From contig NZ_AP018786.1 in the NCBI RefSeq assembly GCF_003609995.1, forward strand, positions 1,684,001-1,748,000: DNA of 64,000 bases, written 5' to 3'. Position numbers and translations under genes: made by a program. This document shows positions 8,661 through 17,679 of this stretch, piece after piece. Under the pieces are notes generated by a model that was not told the origin of the DNA, did not search any database, and worked only from the letters and a program-made list of their open reading frames with translations. Position 1 is the stretch's first letter. Each line of letters opens with the position of its first letter. Source of the DNA: Sutterella megalosphaeroides (GTDB taxonomy: Bacteria; Pseudomonadota; Gammaproteobacteria; Burkholderiales; Burkholderiaceae_F).

Positions 8661-9617
8661 TCAGAGCGAGAGAAGTTCGAGAACCCCTTTTTGCACGTCG
8701 CCGAGCGGCGCCCACTGCAATTTCGCGCGGCGCAGCCCCGGGACGTTGATGTCCTCCTCTCGGTTGAGGATGCGAATCGCTTCGGGGAGAGACGCCGCAA
8801 AGGCCGAGGAGAGCGCGGGATAGACGCCGGGGTCGCGACGGCCCTTTTCGATGTGCACGGCCGCCATCCGCGGCGTCAAGCGTGCGCCGTAGGAAAAGCC
8901 GTCGACGCGCGCTTCGGGCGTCCCGTCGGAAAAGAGGACGCCCCCGAAAAGTGCCGGAGCGATGTCGGGCGAAAAGGCGCGGTGGATCGTGGCGCGCTCT
9001 TCTTCGAGACTCGCGGAAAGCGCCCCGCCCTCGGTTTCGGTTGCGTACCAGACGTCGAGAAATTCGAGGGCCCGTGCGATCGTTTCCTCGTCGACCGTGC
9101 CGTCTTCGCGCACGAAGGGACGGAAAACCGCTTCGGGGTTCGCGGTGCGATAGCGTTTCGCGAGATTGCGCTTTTTCGCCATCGCGCGCCCCTCGAGCGT
9201 TTCGATGCGATCGCGCCGGTAGAGGTAGTCCCAGTCGCCCGAACTCGACACGACGCGGAAGCGCCGCTCGGGCACCGCACGCTTGACGGCACGCAGCAGA
9301 TCGTCGACGGGCCCGTAGAGGCGAAGAGGCGTGCCGCCTTCCTTTGCCGCAATACCTTCGAGCATCTCGACGTGCGCGGCCGTGAGGTTCGTGCCGATCG
9401 GGAGGTAGTAGACCGGTTCCTCGACCGAAATCGACACGGTGCGAAGCCACAGAGCGCCCTGCGCCTGCGCCGCGGCCACACCCCGCTCGATCCCGCGCGT
9501 CAGAAGCGACACGATCGAAAGGTTGCAGTCGCCTCTGCCGCCCGCGGGCAGGTAGGTTTCAAGAAGCGAACGGCTTGCGGGGGTGAGCGGCTGAAAGTCG
9601 AGCGTGTCGGAAGACAT
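8661..9617 (-). CDS. DUF2156 domain protein (LPG_synthase_C-like GNAT fold)
   Basis: 318-aa protein matching the DUF2156 family, which shares the double GNAT fold of the C-terminal domain of lysylphosphatidylglycerol synthases. Recognisable stretches are GDWDYLYRRDRIETLEGRA followed by KKRNLAKRYR (about residues 128-158) and the C-terminal INREEDINVPG-like end, here LNREEDINVPGLRRAKLQW (about 285-303). No transmembrane helix is present, so it is a soluble protein. Family members may transfer aminoacyl or acyl groups; the substrate is unknown. It is divergently oriented from the LysR regulator (200 bp between starts), which often points to regulation by that LysR, but the same regulator also precedes flavocytochrome c. 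Confidence 0.75.
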   Translation of the reverse strand: MSSDTLDFQPLTPASRSLLETYLPAGGRGDCNLSIVSLLTRGIERGVAAAQAQGALWLRTVSISVEEPVYYLPIGTNLTAAHVEMLEGIAAKEGGTPLRLYGPVDDLLRAVKRAVPERRFRVVSSSGDWDYLYRRDRIETLEGRAMAKKRNLAKRYRTANPEAVFRPFVREDGTVDEETIARALEFLDVWYATETEGGALSASLEEERATIHRAFSPDIAPALFGGVLFSDGTPEARVDGFSYGARLTPRMAAVHIEKGRRDPGVYPALSSAFAASLPEAIRILNREEDINVPGLRRAKLQWAPLGDVQKGVLELLSL

Positions 9618-9816
9618 AAGGAATTTCTAGTGTTCGGCGGAAATGCATAAATTCTACCAATTTCCAACCGCGTTGCTTGAGGCGAAATATCCGCGAACAT
9701 TGCCCGATTCCGCCGCTTGAGCGCTCTCCCGTATACTTTCCGCATCGACCACCGCCTGCGGGCCGGAGGACGAGCGGCCCCGTTTCGTTCGTCGACCCGC
9801 ACCATTTCGACCCGCC

Positions 9817-10719
9817 ATGCATTACGACCTCACCGACCTACGCATGTTTCTCGCGCTCGCGCGCACGCTCAACATGGCTGCCGCCGCCGTCGAATCGGGC
9901 CGCTCGACCGCGGCCCTGAGCCAGCGACTCAAGAAGTTCGAAGCCGAAGTCGGCACCCCGCTTTTCGTTCGCGAAGCGCGGGGCCTCGCGTTGACGAGCG
10001 CCGGCCACGCCTTGAAGCCGCTTGCCGAAGACGTGCTCGCAACGAGCGCCCGAATGGAGTCGGCGCTCGCCGCCTTTCAACCGGGGAGCCGCCCGGTTCT
10101 GCGAATCGCCTCCAATACGTCCGGCATTCAAAACCACCTGCTTCCCGCCGTAGGCGCTTTTTTGCGCGAACACTCGGTGCGGCTCGTTTTTCTCGAGCGG
10201 CAAAGCCGCGCCGCCGTGGAAGCGGTGTTGGCGGGCGAGGCGAATCTCGCCTTTTCCGTCGAGCGCGCGGCCCGCGAATTCGAGCCCGAAGCGCACGTCG
10301 TGCCGTTCACGGTGGACCGCCACGTGCTCGTCGCCGACCCCGACCATCCGCTCGCGCGGGAAGAGTCCGTACGGCTTCGAGACATTATCGATTTCCCCTA
10401 TGTCGGCCTCCCCGAAACCGCCCCGATGGGACGCGCGATGCGGGAGCGCACCCGCGCGCTCGGTCTTCGGTACGAACCCGTCGTCGAGGTGCCCTCCTTT
10501 TCCCTCATGCTTCGGCTCGTTCTCGACGGCGCGGGGATTGCGGTCGTTCCGCGGTCGGCGCTTCGCCCCTTCGGCGGGCTTGAAAAGCTCGCCGTCGTAC
10601 GCATCGAAGAACCCTGGGCCCTGCGCCCGCTCGTTTTTGCCTACGCCGCAGCGCGTCCGCCCGTGGGGGCCGCGCGGGATTTTCTGGATTTTCTCGGGCG
10701 GGGCGGTCGCATCGGGTGA
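9817..10719 (+). CDS. LysR family transcriptional regulator
   Basis: 300-aa regulator with the N-terminal winged helix-turn-helix (about 5-62; DLRMFLALARTLNMAAAAVESGRSTAALSQRLKKFE is read as two pieces of the LysR DNA-binding domain ending at LTSAGHAL) and a C-terminal periplasmic-binding-protein-like effector domain (about 93-295). It lies between the divergent DUF2156 gene and the downstream flavocytochrome c gene, 237 bp away on the same strand. In this bacterial group LysR genes commonly sit next to periplasmic flavocytochrome reductases and are thought to sense their substrates; here that is inference. A palindrome with LysR-box geometry lies between the two (10805-10821). The effector cannot be predicted. 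Confidence 0.88.
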   Translation: MHYDLTDLRMFLALARTLNMAAAAVESGRSTAALSQRLKKFEAEVGTPLFVREARGLALTSAGHALKPLAEDVLATSARMESALAAFQPGSRPVLRIASNTSGIQNHLLPAVGAFLREHSVRLVFLERQSRAAVEAVLAGEANLAFSVERAAREFEPEAHVVPFTVDRHVLVADPDHPLAREESVRLRDIIDFPYVGLPETAPMGRAMRERTRALGLRYEPVVEVPSFSLMLRLVLDGAGIAVVPRSALRPFGGLEKLAVVRIEEPWALRPLVFAYAAARPPVGAARDFLDFLGRGGRIG

Positions 10720-10804
10720 GGTTCGGGCGGCCGATGTCGGGGGCGCATCTCGATCGGATCTCGGTTGAGCCCCGGGTTGTGCCGGAGGATGTTTCAACAC
10801 CCCG

Positions 10805-10821
10805 CTTAAGTCTTCGTTAAG
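10805..10821. promoter_or_regulatory. Candidate LysR-type operator
   Basis: CTTAAGTCTTCGTTAAG is an inverted repeat (CTTAA-N7-TTAAG) located 136 bp before the flavocytochrome c start codon. The geometry fits the T-N11-A class of LysR sites. Confidence 0.4.
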
Positions 10822-10956
10822 TTTTTTCGAAGCGACGCGTACGTCGAAAGTCGTAGAGTGCGCTCACCGTGAAGAACGTCGAAGCGCACCGAAGCTCCTG
10901 AGGCTCTCGAAGCTTGCGACGTTCTCCATTTGCCCCAACACTCAACGGAGACCCCC

Positions 10957-12771
10957 ATGTTCCAACTGAAAACTTTGATTGCCGCGCTCGGCTTCGCCCT
11001 CGCGGGCTCGGCCTTTGCCGCGGGCGCCGACCTCGCCTCGTTCCATTCCAAGATGGGCGGCTGCGCCGTCTGTCACGACACGAATACCGTCACGGCCGCC
11101 GCCGTTCCCGACGACGAACGCGACTTGAACGCGAAGTGCAACACCTGCCACGGCGGCTACAAGGCGCTCGCCGAAAAGTCGAAGAACCTTCCCTTCAATC
11201 CGCACGCTTCGCACCTCGGCAACATCAACTGCACCTCCTGCCACAAGGCGCACGAAGAGCCGAAGCTCGCCTGCAACGACTGCCACTCCTTCGACATGAA
11301 GATGCCGTTCGCGTCGAAGACCGACAAGAGCGCGAAGGCGACCGACGCTCGCAAGGCGGGCGAAGGTTCCTGGGACGAACGTATCGACGAAAAGGCGCTC
11401 GCCGCCGCGCTTGCCGCTCCGGCACGCGAAACGGTCGACGTAGTCGTGATCGGTGCCGGGAGCACCGGCTACAACGCCGCGATCAGCGCGAAGCGCGCGG
11501 GCGCCAACGTGCTCCTTCTTGAAAAGCACGCCTTCTCGGGCGGCAACTCGATGCTCGCCGCGGGCGGCTACAACGCCGTCGGCACGAAGCAGCAGGCGAA
11601 AAAGGGCGTTCACGACACGGTCGAATCCTTCATCGCCGACACGATGAAGGGCGGCCGCGGCAAGAACGACCCCGAACTCGTTCGCATTCTCGCCGAAGAA
11701 AGCGCTGCCGGGATCGAATGGCTCGAGTCGCTCGGCGCCAACATGGACGACCTGAAGCGCTCGGGCGGCGCCGCCCACGACCGTACGCACCGTCCGGCGG
11801 ACGGGAGTTCCGTGGGGCCGCACATCATCGACGTCCTTCGCGCCGCGGCCGAAAAGGAAGGCGTTCCCGCCCGCGTGAATTCCCGCGTCGTGAAGATCAA
11901 CCTCGACGCCGACCACAAGATCGAAAGCGTCATCGTGCACGGCAAGCACTCGGGCTACTACAAGTTGGCCGCCAAGGCCGTCGTGCTCGCGACGGGCGGC
12001 TTCGGGATGAATAACGAGATGGTGAGCTTCTACCGCCCGACCTTTAAGGGCATGACGAGCTCGAACAACGTGACGAGCACGGGCGACGGCCTTCGCATGG
12101 CGCTCGATATCGGCGCCTCCGCGACCGACATCGACTGGGTGCAGGCGCACCCGACGGTCGGCAAGGAAAGCCGCATCCTCATTTCGGAAACCGTTCGCGG
12201 CGTGGGTGCCGTGATGGTGAACGTCAAGGGCGAACGCTTTGTCAACGAACTCACGACCCGCGACCGCGCTTCGGACGCGATCCTCGCGCAGCCCGAACGC
12301 TCCGCGTGGTTGGTCTTTGACAGCCAGCTCTACAAGAAGGCGAAGATGGTGCGCGGGTACGACCACCTCGGGATGCTTCGCAAGGCCGATACGGTCGAAG
12401 GGCTCGCGAAGGCGATGGGGGCCGATCCGAAAACCCTCGAAAAGACGCTCGCCGACTACAACGCCTACCGTGCCGCCGGCAAGGACGAAGCGTTCGGGCG
12501 CGCCGACATGCCGCTCTCGATCGACAAGGCTCCGTTCTACGCCGTCGCCGTCGCACCCGGCATTCACCACACGATGGGCGGCGTTGCCATCTCGACCGAA
12601 AGCGAAGTGCTCGACATCCAGAGCCGTCCGATTCCGGGCCTTTACGCTGCGGGTGAAGTGACGGGCGGCGTGCACGGCTTCAACCGCTTGGGCGGCAACG
12701 CCGTCGCCGACACCGTGGTGTTCGGCCGCCGCGCGGGCGAACACGCTGCGAAGTACGCCCTCAGTAAGTAA
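10957..12771 (+). CDS. Periplasmic tetraheme flavocytochrome c (fumarate-reductase-like)
   Basis: 604-aa exported redox enzyme. A Sec signal peptide (about 1-21, ending GSAFA) is followed by a small cytochrome domain with four CxxCH heme sites: CAVCH (36), CNTCH (61), CTSCH (92), CNDCH (106). From about residue 147 is an FAD-binding domain (VVVIGAGSTGYNAA) and the fumarate reductase/succinate dehydrogenase flavoprotein domain. Residues used by Shewanella FccA are matched in context: RTHRP, ETVRGVGAVMVN with ERFVNELTTRD, GIHHTMGGV and FNRLGGNA, the last with the arginine that donates the catalytic proton. It should accept electrons from quinol via a membrane cytochrome and reduce fumarate or a related enoate in the periplasm. 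GGAG precedes ATG 10957; a terminator follows. Confidence 0.9.
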   Translation: MFQLKTLIAALGFALAGSAFAAGADLASFHSKMGGCAVCHDTNTVTAAAVPDDERDLNAKCNTCHGGYKALAEKSKNLPFNPHASHLGNINCTSCHKAHEEPKLACNDCHSFDMKMPFASKTDKSAKATDARKAGEGSWDERIDEKALAAALAAPARETVDVVVIGAGSTGYNAAISAKRAGANVLLLEKHAFSGGNSMLAAGGYNAVGTKQQAKKGVHDTVESFIADTMKGGRGKNDPELVRILAEESAAGIEWLESLGANMDDLKRSGGAAHDRTHRPADGSSVGPHIIDVLRAAAEKEGVPARVNSRVVKINLDADHKIESVIVHGKHSGYYKLAAKAVVLATGGFGMNNEMVSFYRPTFKGMTSSNNVTSTGDGLRMALDIGASATDIDWVQAHPTVGKESRILISETVRGVGAVMVNVKGERFVNELTTRDRASDAILAQPERSAWLVFDSQLYKKAKMVRGYDHLGMLRKADTVEGLAKAMGADPKTLEKTLADYNAYRAAGKDEAFGRADMPLSIDKAPFYAVAVAPGIHHTMGGVAISTESEVLDIQSRPIPGLYAAGEVTGGVHGFNRLGGNAVADTVVFGRRAGEHAAKYALSK

Positions 12772-12831
12772 GGGAAGTACGAACCCTCCGTGCGCGTCGT
12801 CCCGAAACGCGCACGGGGTGTAGCACTCAAG

Positions 12832-12880
12832 AAGCCGTCCGTTCGGATGCGATCCATGCGTCCGACGGGCGGCTTTCCGT
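12832..12880 (+). terminator. Intrinsic terminator after flavocytochrome c
   Basis: A long imperfect stem (AAGCCGTCCGTTCGGATGC with GCGTCCGACGGGCGGCTT) followed by TTTCCGTTTTT. Confidence 0.75.
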
Positions 12881-12956
12881 TTTTCGCTTTCCGCTTCGTT
12901 CCTTTTTGTCCCGCTTCGTCCTCCTTTTCCTGCCGTCGTTTGTGCGGGCTGCGAGC

Positions 12957-14210
12957 TCATCGACCCGTCTTCTGCCACAGGATCGAAGCGCCCGCAAGCG
13001 GGGCCGAAAACGCGAGAACTCCGGGCACGCGTCTGTAAATAAGTCCTTTCTTCGTCATGCGTGTCACTTGGCGTGAAAGCTCGCCCTCTGTTTTTCCAAG
13101 AAGCGTCGCCACATCGGCCGCGGAGCACGTTTCGGAGCCGCTCTCGGCCGTCTTTTCCGCCATCACTTCAAGCAGCGCCATTTCCGCAGCCGTCGCCCCG
13201 TCGAGCGCCTCCGCGTAGAAGTCCCGATCCAAGGTGCGAAGAGCCTCGGCACGCGTCGCCTCGAAGTCCGCTGCCGTGAGGGTATTTGCTTCCCGTACCG
13301 CTTCCGGTCCGCCGCCGGCCGTCCGCTCGCACCAAGCCTTCCAAGCCGCAGAAGCCCACATCTGAAGAAAGAACGGATACCCCCGTGTTTCGCGAGCCAA
13401 GAGCTCGAGAGCCTCCTCCGTCACGGTCGTGCCCGAAACCGTAAACGCTTCAAGAGGCTCGACGATCGCGCGGCGCACGGCTTCAAGGTCCAAAGGCCCG
13501 AGCTTGCAAAAGCGAAAGAGTCGTTCGGCATAGGATTTCGCGTCGCCCGTCATCCGCAAAATCTGCGGGAGGCCCGTAGCAACGAACATAACAGGCAATT
13601 CGAGCTGCCCGACCCTATGAACGGCGGCCAGAAGCGCGGCGAGGTCTTCTGCATTCAACAGCTGAAGATCGTCGAGTGCAATAAACCAACCGCGGCCCGC
13701 TGCATGAAACGCATACCCGAGCGCTTCGAACAGCTCCGGGAGATCGACTTCGAGGCTGCCTGTTATGACTACATCGAAAGGATCTTCGTCGGGTTCGAAC
13801 CGGTCGAAGCTGTCGCCCTCCCCGACCCCGTACGTCGCCTCGAACCGACACAGAGCAGAAAGGAATTCGTCGGCCTCGGCGCTTCCGAAACCATCGGAAA
13901 GTAGAAGCCACGTCGCCGCCGCCCGAATCTTCGGAGCGAGCAGAGCCGCGAGGTCCCTTTCGCTCTCGTCCTTCGGGCAATCGATGCTCGATACGACAAA
14001 CCCGTACATCGACGCTTCTCGTGCAATCGCCCGCAAAAGCGCGGTTTTCCCCATGCCGCGATCACCGATGAGAAGCACGGGGCGACCCGAGCGGCCTTGG
14101 AGGAGCCTGCCGCAGGCCGTGAGCGCGGACGCAAGCGCTTCGTCGCGGCCTGCGAGTACGGGAGGCTCCGCTCCACGGCGGGGCGTGAAAGGATTTCGAC
14201 GGGTGTCCAT
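12957..14210 (-). CDS. AAA/STAND-like ATPase with C-terminal winged helix
   Basis: 417-aa protein with a Walker A motif GDRGMGKT (about residues 49-56) and a Walker B WFIALDDLQLL (about 175-185), followed by a sensor region VMFVATGLPQIL and a helical lid. This matches archaeal-type AAA ATPase_2 / STAND regulators, which often act as signal-responsive switches. The last 70 residues look like a winged helix (SAADVATLLGKTEGELSRQVTRMTKKGLIYR), which suggests DNA binding. There is no toxin or effector domain. I prefer ATG 14210 over the in-frame ATG at 14216 because GGAGG sits 7 nt before the former and only 1 nt before the latter. Convergent with flavocytochrome c; no obvious partner gene. Role unknown. 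Confidence 0.8.
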   Translation of the reverse strand: MDTRRNPFTPRRGAEPPVLAGRDEALASALTACGRLLQGRSGRPVLLIGDRGMGKTALLRAIAREASMYGFVVSSIDCPKDESERDLAALLAPKIRAAATWLLLSDGFGSAEADEFLSALCRFEATYGVGEGDSFDRFEPDEDPFDVVITGSLEVDLPELFEALGYAFHAAGRGWFIALDDLQLLNAEDLAALLAAVHRVGQLELPVMFVATGLPQILRMTGDAKSYAERLFRFCKLGPLDLEAVRRAIVEPLEAFTVSGTTVTEEALELLARETRGYPFFLQMWASAAWKAWCERTAGGGPEAVREANTLTAADFEATRAEALRTLDRDFYAEALDGATAAEMALLEVMAEKTAESGSETCSAADVATLLGKTEGELSRQVTRMTKKGLIYRRVPGVLAFSAPLAGASILWQKTGR

Positions 14211-14686
14211 GAGCATTCCTCCGGGGGTGAAGATCTTCGGGGCGATTCGAGGCGACTCAGGGTGACTTGAAATGCAGGCATGGTACCGCGACGGGAAGTG
14301 CGGTGCGCGGCCTTCCGTTCGGCCTTCCGCAGCGCATAAGGAAAAAGTCGAATCCCCTTACTCGACATTTCGCCTAATCCAATCCGCCGAGCCCTCTTGC
14401 GCGGACGCAGGACTCGGACGAATTCCGTTTTTTTCGTGCACTTCGCCCTGAAAACGCGGAACACGAAATTATATCCCTCCGATAGATTGAAAGAACCGCG
14501 ACGCAACTTGAGTGCCCGCAGCCGCCCGAATCCTTTCCATCACGGGGCGGCCCGAAGGCCCGCTCGCGGGACTTTCTCACCGAGGGCTCACCCCCTCACC
14601 TTTGGAACCATTGACATGACCCGAATGAACTTCCGCTTTGGGTTCCCGGCCGCAAAACGACCGGGATTTAGTAAGGAGTAACAACA
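14211..14686. other. Intergenic region between divergent genes
   Basis: Contains the promoters of the divergent ATPase and transporter genes. A 6-bp hairpin (TCCCGG/CCGGGA, 14644-14666) lies just before the transporter ribosome-binding site. No further gene is supported. Confidence 0.45.
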
Positions 14687-15691
14687 ATGTTGCAGGTTTT
14701 CGCTACGCTCAGCCGTTTGGCCAACAAATTCTTTGCCGTCCTCGTCGTCATTGCGGGCGTGATCGGCTTCATTTTCCCGGAAACCTGCAAACTCATTGCC
14801 CCCTACATTTCGATTCTGCTTGGCGTCGTGATGTTCGGGATGGGTCTTACGCTCTCACCTGACGACTTTCGTGAAGTCGTGCGCCGTCCGCGCGACGTCG
14901 CCCTGGGCGTTCTCGGGCAGTTCGTGATCATGCCCGTTTCGGCCTACGTCCTCTGCCTCGTTCTCAACCTTCCGCCCGAACTCGCGGTGGGTCTGATGTT
15001 GCTCGGCTGCTGCCCGGGCGGCACCGCCTCGAACGTGGTGACGTTCCTCGCCCGCGGCGACGTGGCGCTTTCCGTCACGATCACCTCGTGCACGACGCTT
15101 CTTGCGCCTCTTGCGACGCCCGCCCTCATGTGGTTCTTCGCGAGCGAATGGTTGGCCGTCGACCCGACCGCGATGTTCCTCTCGATCGTGCAGATCATCC
15201 TTCTTCCGATCGCTGCGGGCGTGCTCGTTCACAAGGCGCTCGGCTCGAAGCTTGACAACGTCGTCGCCGCTCTGCCGCTCGTTTCCGTGACCGCCATCGT
15301 CCTGATCGCCGCTGCGGTCGTGGCAGGTACGCAAAAGCAGCTCCTGAACGCCGGCCTCCTCGTCTTCACGGCGGTGTGCCTCCACAACGCCATGGGTCTT
15401 GCCTTCGGCTATCTCCTCGCGAAGGCCACGGGCATGGGCCTTGCGAAGCGCAAGTGCATGGCGATCGAAGTCGGCATGCAGAATTCGGGCCTGGGCGTGG
15501 CGCTTGCGACCGTGCACTTTGCTGCGAACCCGATGGCGGCGCTTCCGTCCGCGATCGGCGCCCTCTGGCACAACGTGACGGGTCCGATCCTCGCGTCGGT
15601 CTTTGTGAACTGGCGCGAAGAAGGCGAAGCGCCTTCCTTCTTCGACCGACTCGACGCCTCCGCTCGGAAGCCCGAAACGGAAGCAGCGTAA
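14687..15691 (+). CDS. Bile acid:sodium symporter (BASS) family transporter
   Basis: 334-aa inner-membrane protein with about ten helices. Family hallmarks are present: GVVMFGMGLTLSPDDF in the third helix, the crossover motif GCCPGGTASNVVTF (about residues 106-119) and EVGMQNSGLGVALA (about 262-275), which form the sodium and substrate sites. BASS proteins in bacteria carry bile acids, pantothenate/ketopantoate (PanS) or other organic anions with sodium; sequence alone does not choose between them. For a gut-associated organism bile salts are plausible but unproven. ATG at 14687 has AGGAG 8 nt upstream. It is followed by a strong terminator, so it is expressed alone. Confidence 0.9.
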   Translation: MLQVFATLSRLANKFFAVLVVIAGVIGFIFPETCKLIAPYISILLGVVMFGMGLTLSPDDFREVVRRPRDVALGVLGQFVIMPVSAYVLCLVLNLPPELAVGLMLLGCCPGGTASNVVTFLARGDVALSVTITSCTTLLAPLATPALMWFFASEWLAVDPTAMFLSIVQIILLPIAAGVLVHKALGSKLDNVVAALPLVSVTAIVLIAAAVVAGTQKQLLNAGLLVFTAVCLHNAMGLAFGYLLAKATGMGLAKRKCMAIEVGMQNSGLGVALATVHFAANPMAALPSAIGALWHNVTGPILASVFVNWREEGEAPSFFDRLDASARKPETEAA

Positions 15692-15757
15692 GGGATCAAC
15701 TCGCTGCGCACGGGCACGAACGGCCTCCGAGTCCGACGTGCTCCACCATGAAATCAA

Positions 15758-15795
15758 TCCCCCGACCGACGGAAGCGGCCGGGGGTTTTGCTTTT
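15758..15795 (+). terminator. Intrinsic terminator after the BASS transporter
   Basis: CCCCCG pairs with CGGGGG around an internal imperfect stem, followed by TTTTGCTTTTT. Confidence 0.75.
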
Positions 15796-16161
15796 TCGGG
15801 CGCTCCGGATTTTCCCTTTTCCGACCGTTTCGGAGGTTGTCCGTCGGGGCTTCGTTTCTCGGAGAACATCCTTCGATGCGAACAACGCACCGGTCCGAAA
15901 CGCTTGCGTGCAGTATTGCGGCACCGACCGCGATCCCGAGCGTCATGCGACGAGCCTCGTCTTCGAACCGTCGTATTCTCTCAAACGAACCGAAAAGTAG
16001 CACCGTAAACAAACTGAGATGGTGTTCCTCCTCTCCCTCGAGATTGGGTCTGTGTCCCGTGGTGAAGATGTCCGCGGAGTCCGCCCGAGGCCAGCTCCGA
16101 GGGAAGGCCATCACGCGGGTGGTAGACTTCGGGCTTTCGAAACCTCGACCCTCACCGACCC
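15796..16161. other. Intergenic region, no gene recognised
   Basis: Open frames here have no ribosome-binding site or family resemblance. It should hold the promoter of the acetyltransferase gene at 16162. Confidence 0.4.
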
Positions 16162-16878
16162 ATGACTGCCTCCCCATCCGCTTTCTCCAACGCAGCCGCT
16201 CGTCTGGAGCCCGTTGACCTCGATCGCCTTCCCCGCGCCGACCATTTCCGCGCCTTTACCCAGGCCGTCCCCTGCACCTTCGCGATGACCGTGCCGCTCG
16301 ACGTGACGGGCGCCGTGGCGCGACACCGCTCCAAAGGCGTGCCCCTCTATGTGCTTCTCATGCACGCCGTTCTCGGCGTCATGAACGCTCCCGACCTTCC
16401 CGAATTCCGATTCGATTGGTGCACCGGTCAACGCTCGCCCGACGGCAAGAGCGAGAGCAAGGATGACATACCGGGCGTCTGGTCTCGGGTCGGCGCGAAT
16501 TTCACGCACATGAATCCCGAAACCCAAACCTTCATGTCCCTTTGGCTTCCCTGGGTCGAGGACGAGACCGATTTCGTCGCCCTATACCGCGAGACGATCG
16601 AGCGGTTCGGCCGGTCGCCGCGCATGGTCCCCCAAGGATCGATTCCGCCCAACAACGTGCCGATTTCGATGATCCCCTGGACGGCCTACACGGGCTTTCA
16701 GGTGAATTTCCCCAATTTCCGGTACCTGCGTCCCGTCGTCACGATGGGAAAGTTCGGACCGTCCGCCGCGGACCCCGCACGGCTGACGCTTCCCTTCACG
16801 CTTCAGCTTCACCATGCAACCGCCGACGGGTGGCACGCCTCGGAAGCCCACCGGCGCATCGAGCTCGCAACGCGTTGA
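16162..16878 (+). CDS. Chloramphenicol acetyltransferase-like (CatA superfamily) protein
   Basis: 238-aa protein of the CAT trimeric acetyltransferase family (CatA is about 219 aa). The catalytic segment is HHATADGWHAS (about residues 216-226), matching HHxxxDGxH with the general-base histidine and structural aspartate. Other family landmarks are RADHFRAFTQAVPCTFAMTV near the start and ISMIPWTAYTGFQVN (about 168-182), the substrate-facing loop. CAT enzymes O-acetylate chloramphenicol with acetyl-CoA, but chromosomal CAT-like proteins of this kind often act on unknown substrates and may not confer resistance. No mobile element flanks it. Start chosen at the only upstream ATG that keeps family length. 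Confidence 0.82.
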   Translation: MTASPSAFSNAAARLEPVDLDRLPRADHFRAFTQAVPCTFAMTVPLDVTGAVARHRSKGVPLYVLLMHAVLGVMNAPDLPEFRFDWCTGQRSPDGKSESKDDIPGVWSRVGANFTHMNPETQTFMSLWLPWVEDETDFVALYRETIERFGRSPRMVPQGSIPPNNVPISMIPWTAYTGFQVNFPNFRYLRPVVTMGKFGPSAADPARLTLPFTLQLHHATADGWHASEAHRRIELATR

Positions 16879-17257
16879 CACTTCCTCCGACTTCCCCGTC
16901 CGCCCTCCGACATTTTTCCGACATTTCTCTCTCAAAATTACAAAACTGTGACGGAAGGTCGGCGGGGCCGAGTCGCCCATGGCACGATTCGCTCGCGACC
17001 TTGAAAGCCCCCGATCGGGAAGCTCGGATATACGGTGAAGCCCCCGAAGTGCCCTTTTCCGCCCCCCGCAGATGCCTTCGGGCGGGGGCCGTAAGGCGGA
17101 AACATTCGGTTGCGGCTCGTTGCCTCGCGACACCCGCAAGGAATCCGATCGGGCTTAATGTAGACACATAGACGCAGACGAAAGCGTGCGAAGCACCCTC
17201 TCCGACGGCTTCCCGCTTTCTTCTCCCCTGTCCCGACAAAAACCAATGAGGTACACC
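16879..17257. other. Intergenic region with a duplicated GACATTT motif
   Basis: Holds GACATTTTTCCGACATTT (16909-16926) followed by AAAATTAC (16934-16941); a near copy of the former lies at 43094-43112. No gene is supported before the lipoprotein at 17258. Confidence 0.4.
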
Positions 17258-17497
17258 ATGCTCAAGCAATCGAAGAAGACCATCCTCTCGACCGTTGCAC
17301 TCTCGGCGCTTCTCATGACGGCTCTTGCCGGGTGCGAACAGTCCGCTCCGACGGCGCCCGCGACCGAACCCGCTCCCGCGGCTCAGACGACCCCGGCTCC
17401 GGCCGAAGCGCCTGCTGCTCCTGCGGCTGAAACGCCCGCTCCCGCGGCCGAAGCCCCCGCCCCGGCTCCCGCCCCCGCCGAAGCTCCGAAGTCCTGA
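17258..17497 (+). CDS. Small Pro/Ala-rich lipoprotein
   Basis: 79-aa exported lipoprotein. The signal peptide ends with lipobox LAGC, so Cys26 would be lipidated and the protein anchored to a membrane. The whole mature part is an Ala/Pro/Glu low-complexity tail (repeated APAEAPAA-type units), resembling spacer regions of small envelope lipoproteins. I chose ATG 17258 because GAGGT lies 5 nt upstream; ATG 17246 upstream in frame lacks a site. Its function is unknown; such tails can reach through periplasm or peptidoglycan. A second lipoprotein gene follows 182 bp downstream. Confidence 0.75.
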   Translation: MLKQSKKTILSTVALSALLMTALAGCEQSAPTAPATEPAPAAQTTPAPAEAPAAPAAETPAPAAEAPAPAPAPAEAPKS

Positions 17498-17679
17498 TGA
17501 TGTGATCTCAGGCCGTCCCGAGACGTCGAAAATTCCGAAGCTTTGACGCTCGAACATCCCCGCCCGGGGCGTGTCGCACACAGCGCGCACGCCCCGTTCG
17601 TGTAAAAGACGCCCGTAGGACAATCGCTTCGAACTTTGCTTCGTTTTCTCTTCGATCCTCTTTTCCCGAGCTCGCCGCC

